The notes under the pieces: generated by a model | Databases searched by the model: none | What the model was told of the DNA's origin: nothing | What the model saw: the letters and a program-made list of their open reading frames with translations, nothing else | Position numbers and translations under genes: made by a program | Part shown: one piece after another, positions 1 to 12,147 of the stretch | Layout of the letters: every line of letters begins with the position of its first letter | Numbering within the stretch: the stretch's first letter is position 1 | NCBI GenBank assembly: GCA_000231825.2 | Contig: JH720304.1 | Coordinates: 534,724 to 598,723, forward strand | Reading direction: 5' to 3' | Length of the DNA stretch: 64,000 nt | Origin: Tetrahymena elliotti 4EA | Taxonomy: Eukaryota; Ciliophora; Oligohymenophorea; Hymenostomatida; Tetrahymenidae

Positions 1-3000
1 TACTGTTGTTGTTTTCTTTGGAGCTGTAGAATTACCAATCATAGGAATATTAGTAATTGAACCATTATTAGATTTTGGTGCTGTTATTTATTTTGAAGAA
101 ATAATTGATTATTAAGATCTTTAACCTGAATTATTCCTAACAGTTGTAACCCCGCTAAGAGAAGACCCACTCTAAAAATTTTTTCTTTGTTGAGAATTAG
201 CATTAATTGGAGCTTTGTTATTCAAAGAATTAGGCTTATCGATATTTTTTCGGCTCTATATAAAATATAAAGTATTGGAATTAATTAAATATAATTTATG
301 AAAAAAATGAAATATTTCTTTGTAATTTTTACCTTTAAATTTGTGTATTCTAATACATCCAAATCATCGCTTATGTAATTAGATGATTTGCAAGATTCTA
401 AATTTGTGTTTGTTATTGGAATTACATAATTATTAACTTTTTCCATAAAATTAGGATCTTCGAGACCAATGCAATCACATGCTTGCTAAGTTAGCTCCTA
501 CACTTGTTAATCTTTGTCTGCTAGTAAATTTTTGCATGCTTTTTATATTAAAATAAAATTAGCATGAATGAAATATAAAATTTATATAAAATAAATGAAA
601 ATACCTTCAAGCAATTTATTGAACTGATCTTTATCAGTAGGAGAAGTGATTGCTTGGAATACAGGGAATAATATTTTAGTGAGGTATTTCCTTAGTTGAG
701 GAACTCTATCCATGTGATAATTTAAGATGTTGATAAATTTATAGTTTCTGAATAAACTTTAATCAAATCTCTCCAAAAGTTTTTCTACAAATTATATGTA
801 AGATATTTTTTGTTGGTATGAGCGGGCAAGATAAAAGTTGTTAGAAATATAAGAAATAACTGCATCTCTGTCTTGCTTACTGGAGCTGTATTCGAGGTAG
901 TTGATAATTGATTATAAAGATGTTTTTCTTATTTAAGTGCTCCCTTTGAGCATAGCTTAAAATATTATTGGGAAATAAAGATCATTCATTTCAAAAGAGT
1001 CATAAAGGCTGAAGTCTTATTCTATGAAATTAATTACAAGCTAAAGGAATCTCCAATTAGGACTTGATATCTCTTTCTCTAAAATGTCTAAAAATTCTTT
1101 AAGTATTTCGGAAAAAAACTAACGATTAGTCTTTACATCCTCTTTATAATAATCAAAAATTTAAGGCAAAATTTTAACAAATTAATTTTTAGGCAAACTT
1201 GCTTCATCATTAATAATAGCTTTCATATGTTATTTGATCTAATTTCTAAATTCAGCTTTTCCTAAAAATTCAATTATTTAACAATAGATATTTATAGCTT
1301 GCACTCTAACATCAATAGATTCATCTCTCAAAAGCATATTATAATACTATTTGCTAATATTTGTCCAAATCTTCTTTCCGTAAACCTAAAGTAGCCCAGG
1401 TAAATTATATAAAAAATTAACTCTAATTTCACTTTCTGTACTTTCACAATACTCTTAAAGTGTTGCAAAAATAGCTGTTTAATTTGCAGGTTTCTAATCT
1501 AAAATATTTCTCAACTATTTTAATAAAAAATATTTTATTCAAAGCCATATTGGTTTATAATAAACTTTTAAAATTGTCTTTTTAAGCATCCAATACTATT
1601 TGTTAACAGAATCACTATTTGAAAATGTGAACAAAATGAAATGGTTTACGAGGTAAATAGCCCTCAAATAATTGTATTGAAACAAGTATGTTTTCATATT
1701 TGTGTATATAAATAATACTAAATTAATGTGAACAAAATGAAATAATAATTTACATTATAAATATAAGGACCTATGTAACGTGAAAAAGTAAGCTTGACTT
1801 AATTTTATTTTGTGTTGATTAAATCAAAGAAGATGATTTTTATTTTGTTCGACTTGAAATTCTCACTTAACTTATCTAATATTCGAGAGACAATTTCTAT
1901 AGTATCACACTTGATTTAAACATTTTGATCTTGTAAGAACTCAAGAAGCTATTTGAATAAATTAAAAATTTTAATAGGATTATTATAAATAAACTGAAAT
2001 TTGATTAAATATGAATAAAGAAATTTGAATCACCTTTTCATTCCAGTATTTTTCAAGTTCTTCTTTTGGTAAATACATAAAGATATACTCAATCACATAG
2101 TTTAATAGTCTTTATTTAATTTCCGACTCTGCTGTTTATGAAAATAGCTAGGCTATTTCTATCATTTAATCTCGAACATTTCCTTTCTTGACCTAATTTG
2201 TATGATACAAAACAATATAAATTAACTGAAAGCAAATCTAAATAAATCCTTTGATTAAATAAAGTATATCTATTTTTCTATATAATTTGCTTTAATCATT
2301 GACTACTAATTAATATGTACTAAGAATAATAAAGGAAAAATTCATATAAATTGATTACCTTCATTAAAATACCTAATATTCTCATAGAGGTAGCCTTATT
2401 TATAGATGGTGCAGTTATACCAGAGAGCTTTACGAACTCATCATTGATGCTCTTTTCATATTTTTAATAATTCAAGTGGGATAAGAAATTCTCAAAAACT
2501 TAAATCCACTCATCAATAATTGGAACTTGCTTTGATCTAAGCATTTGCATCATTGTGTCAAAGATAGTATCCAAAAATTAATTTCCTACTAATTTCAGTA
2601 AATCCTATTTTTAAATATAATTTTAAATCTCTATTTTAACTATTTTAAGCTTTTCATAACACTTTTTGCTACAAATATTGGTAAGCTATTACCATATTAT
2701 TTTTTGGCTTATCCTTATCACTAAGAATAACCATTCAATCATTATAAAAATAGTAATGAAAAAAATACTAAAAAACTTCTAAAGCTTACTTCTCAACCAT
2801 TTACATTAATATCTACTTTATTCCTATACCTAAATTTATTTATGACTTAGAAGAGCTTTAGTAGTTATAGTATGTTATTTATTTTAATAAGACAATTAAT
2901 TAATTTCAAAGAGAAATAAATACTTATTCTGCTATAACTATCTTAAGACATTTTGCTGCCTCTATTTGGGTTTCTGGTGATTAATTGAATAAATCACTCT

Positions 3001-3455
3001 AATATTATTATTATATATAACATCTTAATAACATAATTTAAGGTCAAAAAATTTACAATCAAGGCTTCAATGATAAGAATTGCGTCTTCATGTCTCCAAG
3101 AAAAGTAATTCTTTAAATTAGAATATAAGGCACACTTTTAAATATCATCTCCTTATTTTAAAATCTTCTTAACCCTCTTTAATTCCCCTAAATTGTCTTC
3201 AAGCATATATTTCCTAATCTCTTCTTCGCTCTATATTATAAAGACAAAAACACATTTATATTTTTACAATTGACTACTATTAAGATAAACAATAAGTAAG
3301 TAGAAAACATCCAAACAATGTATTTCCTACTCAAACTTCTAAAAATTACTAAGAAAAAAAATAAAACTTTCTTAATATTTCAATCTGAAATTTACCTTTT
3401 CTTCATTTATAAATTCTTTTCCTTCAAAGAATGTGCCATATTTATCTTTGCCCAT
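1..3455 (-). CDS. HEAT-repeat protein, PP4/PP2A regulatory-subunit-like (3' end outside window)
   Basis: Start chosen at the ATG at 3455 (N-terminus MGKDKYGTFFEG), followed after about 20 codons by an intron beginning GTAAAT. Many short exons follow. Their translations are amphipathic helix pairs typical of HEAT repeats, for example SPETQIEAAKCLKIVIAEQ near 2950-3000, a stretch containing NWRFLQLVINFIE near 1020-1080, and LLADKDQQVQELTQQACDC near 480-540. The repeat style and order resemble scaffold/regulatory subunits of PP2A-type phosphatases, best PPP4R4-like, which would make it a cytoplasmic phosphatase scaffold; that assignment is inference. The last exon visible (1-about 340) is low-complexity Ser/Asn/Gln/Thr and still open at the left edge, so the C-terminus is missing. 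Individual splice sites were only partly resolved. Confidence 0.72.
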
Positions 3456-4189
3456 TCTAAACTCCTTTTAACTCTCTAATTCTATCTATTTTACTATAAT
3501 CTCTTTTATTTATATTATTCAAAATTTGTTTGTCAATATATTTTTGTGATATTAATTAATTAATATTCCTTCTGATTGTTATAGTTTGTATAAAAATAGA
3601 TAAAAGAACATAGCCACTGATTTATTTATTGAATTGTTTATTAATTATTAACTTAATTGGCAGACTAATAAATAAATAAAAAAATACATAAATAGTAAAT
3701 GATTTTGATGCTTTTTGACCTATAAATCATCTATCACTCACTTAACACTTAATAAATAAGTAGCTCGTAGCATAATCTCTCTCATATGCAAGTAAAAATA
3801 CTATTATTTCCACAAAAATAATGTTTTGATTTTAATTTTCAGTAAATTCCACATAAATTTTTCACAAATTTTTTAGAAATTAAATTCACAACTAAATCAG
3901 TGTAATTTAGACAATTCATTAACTTCTCTTTAATAACATTATTGCCATCTTATTTTTTATTTCTTCATAAAAAAACTACCTGATTTTTAATTTAAAACAA
4001 GCCAGTAAGTTAATAATTCATTAATCTTGAATCATTCATTACTCACATTTTATTTTTTAATTTCTAATGAAATCATAATAAATGTGAAAATTAATCTTAA
4101 ATTTGTAAAAAAAATAAATACTTAAGATAAATTTAATTCCCCAATTGCAATTCAAAAAAATTAAACTAAAAAATTTGAAAAAGATTTTG
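3456..4189. other. intergenic, no gene seen
   Basis: AT-rich sequence upstream of the HEAT-repeat gene. It presumably contains that gene's promoter and 5' leader. A 63-codon open frame at 4057-4248 (-) is composed almost only of Ile, Phe, Asn and Lys and looks like chance. Confidence 0.5.
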
Positions 4190-5690
4190 AAATGTTTATT
4201 GATGACTATCAAAAAAATTAGTAAATTAAATGAAGTAATTGTTAACATATTTTTTATGAATACTTAGAGATTTTTAAAATATTTATTTTAAATCGATCAA
4301 ATTTCCTAATTTATTATTTCATTAATTAATTTATTATTTAAAAAATATCTTATGTATCAAAAATTAATCTATCTAAGTAATTTATCTTTAAATTAAGCTC
4401 AAGTAACTAATTCTCTATTTTCTAAAGAGAGCCTCTTTCTTATAAAGTCTTATGGAATTTGAAGAATAAAACATCAATATATTTGAAATAGATAGATTAA
4501 AATTTATAACATTTTAATTGTTTAGATTGAAATAAGAGTTAAAATGTCTACCTCAATTATAATTTTAATTTCGTTAAGTAGATTTCTATACAATTTATTC
4601 AAATTCTTTTCTTAATAAAACTTCACATTTTCTTCAATTTGCTTTTCTGCATTTTTTGTAATAGATGTTATTGATAAGAATTAACAAGAATTATATTTTT
4701 ATGATAGATATTACAATAGATAAGAATTTTCTAAAATTATATTCTTGATTTAATAAAAAATATTTAGATTTGAATCTAAATACTAAAAAAAATATTCTTA
4801 AATTTGAGAAAAATAAACTAATAAAATTCTAATAAGAAAAAGGATGTTTAAGTAGATACTTAAATATTAAAAACATAATGATGCTTTTTAATAAACTTTA
4901 AGATTAAACAATTAAAATAAAAACTATTTCTGTTCAAAAAATTCATAATAAAGGATAAATATTATTCTAAATTATAAAAAAGAGTTTTTTCTCAAATCAT
5001 TATTAAGTTGTTGATTATCGTTTCAAGAGGTAATCATTGCAAGATGTAGTAATAGCTAAGATAAATATTTAGGAAAAATAATCTTTTTAGTTTTATAACT
5101 TTGGTTATACTGTCTTTGAGATAAAAGTAAAGAATGAACTCTAAATATAAGGAGAAGAACAATATTTATAGACAAGTCAGTAATGGGTATGGGATATGGA
5201 CGGCAGTGACAATCATTATGAGGAGGAGATGATTGAGGTAGGAAATTCAATTTAAAAAAAATTTTTGATAACCTTCAACAAAAACATGAGGTAAAAATTA
5301 GATATAAAATTAAAAAAGTTCTAAATTAGCTAAAAAGAGTTTTCAGATCATAATGATTATTTAACAGATCCTAATAAAATGTAAACAGACAAAAAAATAA
5401 AAAGGTCTTGATAGGGCTATTATATTTTTACTTTTGAAGAGTTAGTATATCTTAAAATTGTATATTTCAAAAATATCATATTCAAGATAATATTGTTGAT
5501 AAATTTATTTAAATTATGTTTTGTCTATGATAAAGTTATTTTTTTTTAATATTTATTAATTAAGATATAGAATAAAATTTTCCTTAAATTTTAATATTAT
5601 CTATAATCTTTTTATAAATTCAATTAGAATTTTCACAATTATCTTTTTTTCTATTTTAAAAAGATAGAAAATAAAAAAATTAAAAGGCTC
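4190..5690 (+). pseudogene. decayed membrane-protein gene, copy A
   Basis: First of three related blocks. Landmarks shared with copy C, in order: a segment near 4199-4300 matching 6976-7080; the segment near 4430-4460 (agagcctctttcttataaag) matching about 7212; the exon piece near 4525-4740; the piece near 4985-5140 encoding KINIQEKQ; and the 3' flank near 5450-5680. Compared with copies B and C, copy A lacks much of the block that encodes the EGETPYDGQ...GFFSN part, and its reading frame is interrupted. It therefore looks like a relic. No intact start-to-stop frame was found. Confidence 0.6.
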
Positions 5691-5959
5691 TTTTTTTATC
5701 AAAAAATGATAAATGATTATCAAAAAATCAAAACTTAATTAATTCAAATAAAAACTCTTGGTGTTAGTTAAGCTTATACCTTTGCTCTCTATGCTCATCA
5801 AGTTACATTTGATGTTTATCCTCCTTGCAACCAAATAAAATAAAACAAAAAAATTAATTTTAAATTTTTTAAAGAATAAAGGAGGTCCTCAAAAGAAAGA
5901 AACAAATTTTTAACTATGCATTTAAAAAGTAATTTTTTTTTAAGAGATATTAATTCCAA

Positions 5960-6912
5960 AAATAAATTGCACTACTATAGAAATGAGAGTTAAATGTCTA
6001 CCTCCATCCCAATTTTAATTTATTTAAATAGATTTCAATGTAATTTATTCAAATTCTAAACTGAAAAACTCCACAATTTCTTCAATTTGCTGTTCTGCAT
6101 TATTGTATTAGATTTTATTGATAAGAATGAACAAGAATCATATTTTGTAATAGATATTATTGATAAGAATTATCTAAAATTATATTTTTGTAATGGAAAG
6201 AGAAGAATTATCTCGAATTATGTATTTGATTGATCTAATAAAAAATATTTAGATTTGAATCTAAATAATATTTATAATATTCATAAAATTTATAAAATTT
6301 GAAAAAAATAAACAAATAAAAATAAGAAAAAGAATGTTTAAGTAGTTACTCAAATATTCAAAGCATAATGGTGGTTTTTTATAAGCTTTAAGGTTAAACA
6401 ATTAAAATAAAAACTATTTCTGTTAAAAAAATTCATAATAAAATGATTTTATGATTAAAAAAGTATTAATGCCTCTAGTATTTGCTAAATCTTACTAAAT
6501 ATAAAGAATCTTTATTAAAGAAGGAGAAACTCCATATGACGGATAAGTATTATTAGAAATTAGAAAAAAGGGTTTTTTCTCAAATCATGATTAAATTGTT
6601 GATTATCATTTCTATTGGGAATCATTTGAAGATGATGGTGGTAATATGCAAGATGTAGTTATCACTAAGATAAATATTTAGGAAAAATAATCTTATAAGT
6701 TTTATAACTTTGATCATACTGCCTTTGAGATAAAAGTAAAGAATACACCATACATAGTAGATGGATATTTATAGCATTAAATTTCAATATTCTAAGGATT
6801 AAAAATTATTTTATTTTTTACCATATTATCAGTACCAGCTGTTATATATGGTTATAACCTCAGAAATTCAAAATTTATATAGGAGGAGGAGGATTATGAT
6901 GAAGAAGAATGA
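5960..6912 (+). pseudogene. membrane-protein gene, copy B (best preserved 3' exon)
   Basis: The 3' part (about 6440-6912) is an uninterrupted frame ending in TGA at 6910-6912. It encodes a beta-rich ectodomain-like segment (motifs EGETPYDGQVLLEIRKKGFF and NFDHTAFEIKV), one predicted transmembrane helix (IILFFTILSVPAVIYGY) and a short acidic cytoplasmic tail ending DYDEEE. This is a type I membrane protein layout; no known family was recognised. The 5' part (about 5975-6250) matches copies A and C but carries small indels that change frame relative to copy C, so the whole copy is probably not functional. An alternative is a working gene with unusual splicing. A further open stretch at about 5720-5830 encodes KTLGVSQAYTFALYAHQVTF and may be an upstream exon. 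Confidence 0.5.
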
Positions 6913-6959
6913 GGTAAAGAAATTCAATTTAAAAAGAAGAAAATATTCATAAGAAATTT

Positions 6960-8740
6960 GAACAAAAATAATTTTGAAACGTTTATTGCTGCTATCAAAA
7001 AATTGTTAAATTAAATGAAGTAACTTTGTTAGTAAATTGTTTATGAATACTTAGAAATTTTTAAAATATTTATTTTTCGTCTACTAGAATTATTTTAATT
7101 TATTTTTCAATTCATTACTTTCACATTTGAAAATATTTTTCTATCAAACATCATCTATCTAAGTAATTTATCTTTAAATTAAGAGCAAGTAAGAAATTCT
7201 TTATTCCCTAGAGAGCCTATTTCTTATAAAGTATCATCCTATGTTTTTAGGAATAGATGAATTAAAATTTCTAAACATTTTATTTTTTTTGATAGAAATG
7301 AGAGTGAAAATTTCTATCTCAATCCCAATTTTAATTTATTTAAGTAGATTCAATGTGATTTATGCAAATTCTATACTTAAGAAAACTTCTTATTTTCTTC
7401 AATTTACTCTTCTGTATTTTTGTAGTAGATGTTATTGATAAGAATTAACAAGAATGTATTTTTGTAATAGATAGATAGGAATTCTCTAGAATTATATATT
7501 AGATTGATGAAATGAAAAAATATTTAGATTTGATCTAAATAATATTTAAAATATTCATAAAATTTATAAAAAAATTGAAAAAAATAAAAAATAAAATAAA
7601 AATAAGAAAAAGAATGTTTAAGTAGGTATTCAAATATTCAAAGCATAATGACATAAAAAAATGATTTTATGATTAGAAAAGTAAAAATGCCTCTCATGTT
7701 TACTAAATCTTACTAAATAGAAAAAATCTATGTTAAAGAAGGAGAAGCTCCATATGATGGACAAGTATTGTTAGAAATTAGAAAAAAGAGTTTTTTCTCA
7801 AATAATGATTAAGTTGTTAATTATCATTTCTATACGAATTCGTTTGAATTAAGGGGTGGTGATATGGAAAATGTAGTAATAGCTAAAATAAATATTTAGG
7901 AAAATAATCTTTTAAGTTTTCTAACTTTGGTTATAATGCCTTTGAGGTAAAATTAAATAAAGACCCCTTAGTAAGGAATGGATTTTTAAAAGTAGAATAA
8001 GTAGAAAATTTAAAATATATCTTTTATTCAAGTTCTGGAGTAGTAAATTTATATAATTATGGAATACCTCAAAACCTCAGATACGGGGGAGGATGGAGAA
8101 GAAGAATATGATAAGGAATTCAATTTAAAAATTCTTAAATATTTGAAGCATCCCTCACTTGTCTCATACATCAATAAAGAAATTAAGGTAGATATAAAAA
8201 TTGTATATTTGAAAAATATCAAATCAAGATAAATTTAATAACAAATATGAGTATTTTAAATTTTTTTTAGTGAATTTTCTATTATTAAAATTATCTTTTT
8301 TCTAGCAGTTAGTCTAGTAAAATTATTTTATAACCATCTCATTTTTATAATATTAGATTTTTATGAAACATATTAATTAATATATCATATATTATTAACT
8401 AACAAACAAACAAAAAAGAATTAAGTAAGTCTATAATTATCATTCTATAATTTATTTAAATTAGCTAATTCTTTATTTAAAGTTTCAAAAATTATTATAT
8501 CAAAAATATTTCTTGTTCAATAGAATTGATAATTCGGTCTGATAAAGTTAAACGTTAAGATAAACAATTTATCTTTAATATATTGAAAAGTGCATTTTTG
8601 ATAAAATCATTTAATTTTTCTACTATTTACAAATTGGAGAAAAAGAACAAATTTAAATTGCTAAAATTTTAATATGATGTAGAATCTTTTTATAAATCAG
8701 GAATTTTCTCTATTATCTTTTTTCTATTTTAAAAACTTTT
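6960..8740 (+). pseudogene. decayed membrane-protein gene, copy C
   Basis: Third copy, including 5' and 3' flanks shared with copy A. In its 3' exon the block EGEAPYDGQVLLEIRKKSFF aligns with copy B, but near 7899-7904 one A is missing from the run that encodes IQEKQ in copies A and B. The downstream homology (FSNFGYNAFEVKLNKDP, then a divergent membrane/tail part ending at TGA near 8110) is therefore in another frame. The transmembrane segment is also eroded. The earlier exon near 7280-7400 reads RNESENFYLNPNFNLF, more intact than the same place in copy B. Overall this is a pseudogene. Confidence 0.6.
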
Positions 8741-9374
8741 TAAAAATATGTGTCTAAAAAGATAATAAAGTATGGACTGAAAAAATTTTTATTATTTTCA
8801 TTGAAGATAAATTATTCATTATTTTATTGAATGTAATTAACTTTTAATCTTAAATAAAGGTAGTAGAATTTACATACATGCTTTATAGTTTTGAGTCAAA
8901 ATAAAAAAATTTTTTATCAATCTCTTTAAATCTCTTAAGATTTAAATAAATTAATTAATATTCTAAGATCTACTATTAAAGCAATTATTATGAGTAATAA
9001 ATAATCTTTTTTCTTCTTTTATCTGCTTCTTAATTTCCTTAAATTTTTTATAACAGTATTAAAAAAGTATCTCTTTACAAATTTAACATATATCAAATTA
9101 AATTATTATTAAAAGAATTTTATGTTGTTAACTAGAATTATAATATTTAAAAGTATTAAAAAACTCTCTCTCTAAAAGCTATAAAATTCTAATATTTTTC
9201 AAATTAAAATTTCAATTATGAATAAATATAAAGTAACAAATACTTATGATTGTGCTAGAAATGGAATTATTTTAGGAGAAATATTAATAATGAACTAATG
9301 CTAACATATATAATAGATAAATCATGATAATTTTAAAAGTTTTTATGTTGTTAACAGATATTAATTAAGTTAAG
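8741..9374. other. intergenic, no gene seen
   Basis: AT-rich spacer between the pseudogene cluster and the 3' end of the chromodomain gene. No long TGA-free frame with coding-like composition was noticed. Confidence 0.45.
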
Positions 9375-11019
9375 TCAAATGTTTATCTTAATTTCTTTAC
9401 AATTAGCAAATTTCTTATTGTTTCCATTATTTGATATCATAGAAGAATCATTCTTAACATTCATTTCATCACTGTTGACTTTAACTTACTATTCAGATTC
9501 TTCAGGTAGAGGATCTAACAAAATTGCATGCTTCTCATAATACTCCATTAAAACTCTTGGATATCTATCTTTAAGCTCATTGAATGCAATATAAGTAGGA
9601 TACGGTATAGTACCTGAAGGTCTAGGTTTAAACTAGACCTTAAAATAAAGACAACTTGGTAAATCAATATTATTTCCAATAACTTTCTAGATTCTTGTAT
9701 AAGGAGCATGCTTCTATATCTTAAGAGGAATATCTCCATTATCAAAATTTCCATATTTACTAGTTTCATCAACTATCACTTAAGCTGAATAGCCATTACT
9801 TTATAATTCGCTTTCTAAAACTGGATCTCTGAATTATAATTAATTTTTATTCTTATTTTGTGGAACTTCCATCACTTTGGAGTCTTCAACAGACTTTGGA
9901 ATTTGTTTCTAAGGCTAAATAAAATTCTAATCTAATTTTGTTTAAATATATTATTCTTATGTATTAGATCTACGATTTTTTTCGTTATTTTATGAATTAT
10001 TTTAGCTTAATTTGTTGCTTTAATTTTAATTTAAAAACCCATTTGAATAAGGTGTTTAGCTTTCAGTTTTCTTTTGATTTAATCCATTTCCACTCTACTA
10101 AGCATTTTACTTTTTAAAAGAATTTTAGTTATATCCATTAGATTATTGTTTAAGATAACTTTATTGTTAATTATTTAGTAAATTAGAGCTTTACTAAGGA
10201 GGGTTTATTGAAAGTGGTTCCTTTTCTTTGTATTAATTATTACTAAAGCTATTATTTGAATAGGTGTAACTATTTCCATTTAAAACATTCTTTTTCTCTC
10301 CGAGAGTTTGTTAGACAACATTTTAAGTTTATTCTTGATTAACAACAACAACCTCCACACTTTTTTGTTTTTAAGTATTAGTTTAAGTGTTCGTTTTTAC
10401 TTCATTAAAGCTTTATTAATTCTGTTAATTTAAATTTTCTGGTATTTCTTCAATAGCTTTTTTAGGTGATTACTACTATACAGCAGCTATTGGCTTTTCT
10501 TCATTAGTTTAGCTTTTAACTACTGAAGGTTCTTTTTGAAGATGATTAGGCTCTTGAGATTTTTCTTTTTTTTACTCTTTAGAATTATTTTCAGTATTTT
10601 CTTTTTGAATTGGTTAAATTGGGTTAACTTAATAAGGAGGTAGTTTTTTCTTAGCATTCTATAATAAAGCAACTCTAAAAATTAAATCACTCATTTTTCT
10701 CTCGAATCCTCTCATATTGTATACAACATTTTCTAGATTTTCAACTGGCTCGAATGAGCTGTCATCAAAAGAATAATTTTCCCATTTAACACAATATTTA
10801 ACAAACCCACTTTCATACTTTTTACCATATAAGTACTCAACATTATATTCTTCTTCTACAGCTTTTTTAAAATAAAAAATATTAGTTTGGTGAAAAAATT
10901 TCTATGCAAAGTTTACGATAAACAGGTTGATCATCATCGTCATCATCATCATCTACGATTTGCATAGTTTTCTTTTTTAAATTCTACTTTTGATTTCCTT
11001 CGTATTTTATTTTAGCCAT
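9375..11019 (-). CDS. HP1-like protein: chromodomain plus chromoshadow domain
   Basis: Two exons joined across a 55-nt intron (10862-10916) give 529 residues, TGA at 9375-9377. After an eight-Asp acidic run, exon 1 joins exon 2 to give VYPVEEEYNVEYLYG, the start of a chromodomain (about residues 34-75). The aromatic cage region is visible: Tyr of VEYLYG, and WENYSFDDSSFEPVENL. A long Gln/Asn/Ser/Lys-rich disordered linker follows. Near residues 420-482 a second globular block (VQFKPRPSGTIPYPTYIAF, then RYPRVLMEYYEKHAI) matches the chromoshadow pattern, including the terminal helix ending in an aromatic pair plus E. Such proteins bind methylated H3 and dimerise in heterochromatin; in Tetrahymena relatives act in programmed DNA elimination. 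Nuclear role is inferred from the domains. Confidence 0.88.
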
Positions 11020-12147
11020 TTTATTTTTACAATTTCAAAATTATTTTTAATTATTTTTGTTTATAATATTTCCTCAATTAAACTTTTTTATAAAGTAACA
11101 ATATATTAAGGCTCTTAGCGAATTTTTAGATTCTTTCGGCAAATAATTAAAATCTATTTAGAATTAAATAAATTCTCAATAATAAATTAATAGTGTGATA
11201 TTTTCATAAAAATTTTTGAAAATTAATTAAAAAATCATAAATTTCTAATTAATTTAAACCCAAAATTTTAATTGCTAATTGATTTAGCTCTTTTATTCTA
11301 AAAAATTGAAATAATCTCAACATACACTTTAAATATTTCTATCTATTTGTTATTTTATTTTCAAATTGTTCAGATACGATACACCAAAATCTTAAAAATG
11401 ACTAAGATAAATATTTAGAATTGTTAGATTGATTCTAATAATATTAGTTTGTAAATTTTATCATTTGTGAACTCTAAATTCCATGAAACATATTGATTGA
11501 AAAAACGAATATTTGTAAATTAATAAATTTAAATATCAAAGCAATATATAAAAAATAAATACTTAATAGAAAATTTTGAAATTTATATCTATTGTAAAAT
11601 TTACTGAATTTTAATTATTTGAAATGAGGTAATGATAAATGTTCATCTCAAATTTATGGTAAAAGAAAATTTAAAGTATATATTTATCAAAATAACTCAA
11701 TAAGTTTTATGAATAAGATAATTATGCAAATTGTTTATAAGAATACTTCAATTGGTTTTTTTAAAGTAAATACTAAATATAATATTTAAGGAAGGAATAA
11801 ATTGATAGCAAAATTTTAGGAATCAACAATAGGCTCAATAAAATAGATATGTTATAAACAAAACTAATAAAATATATGGATTGAATTATTTATTTCATTA
11901 AAATTCTTTAAATTTTTTCTAAAGTTTTAAAAACTATCTCTTATTTATTTTTGTTTCTTGTAAAAAAAAGAAAAAGAATTAAAATATGTTAGTTAAATTA
12001 AATATAAATTATTCAAGTTATAACTATTTGAATTAAGCAATTTATCTAAAAAAGAATTAGTGTTTTACTATTTACAGATTATAAAAGAATAGGTTTAATA
12101 AAATTAATTATTTAGTTTTTTTTGACAAAAATATAAATTAATTTATT
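11020..12147. other. intergenic, no gene seen
   Basis: Holds the upstream region of the chromodomain gene and the downstream region of the next minus-strand gene. Very AT-rich; no coding frame was recognised. Confidence 0.45.

Noticed and set aside
7241..7438. 65-codon plus-strand ORF in copy C.
   Set aside because: The homologous exon is read in another frame (RNESENFYLNPNFNLF), so this is a shadow.
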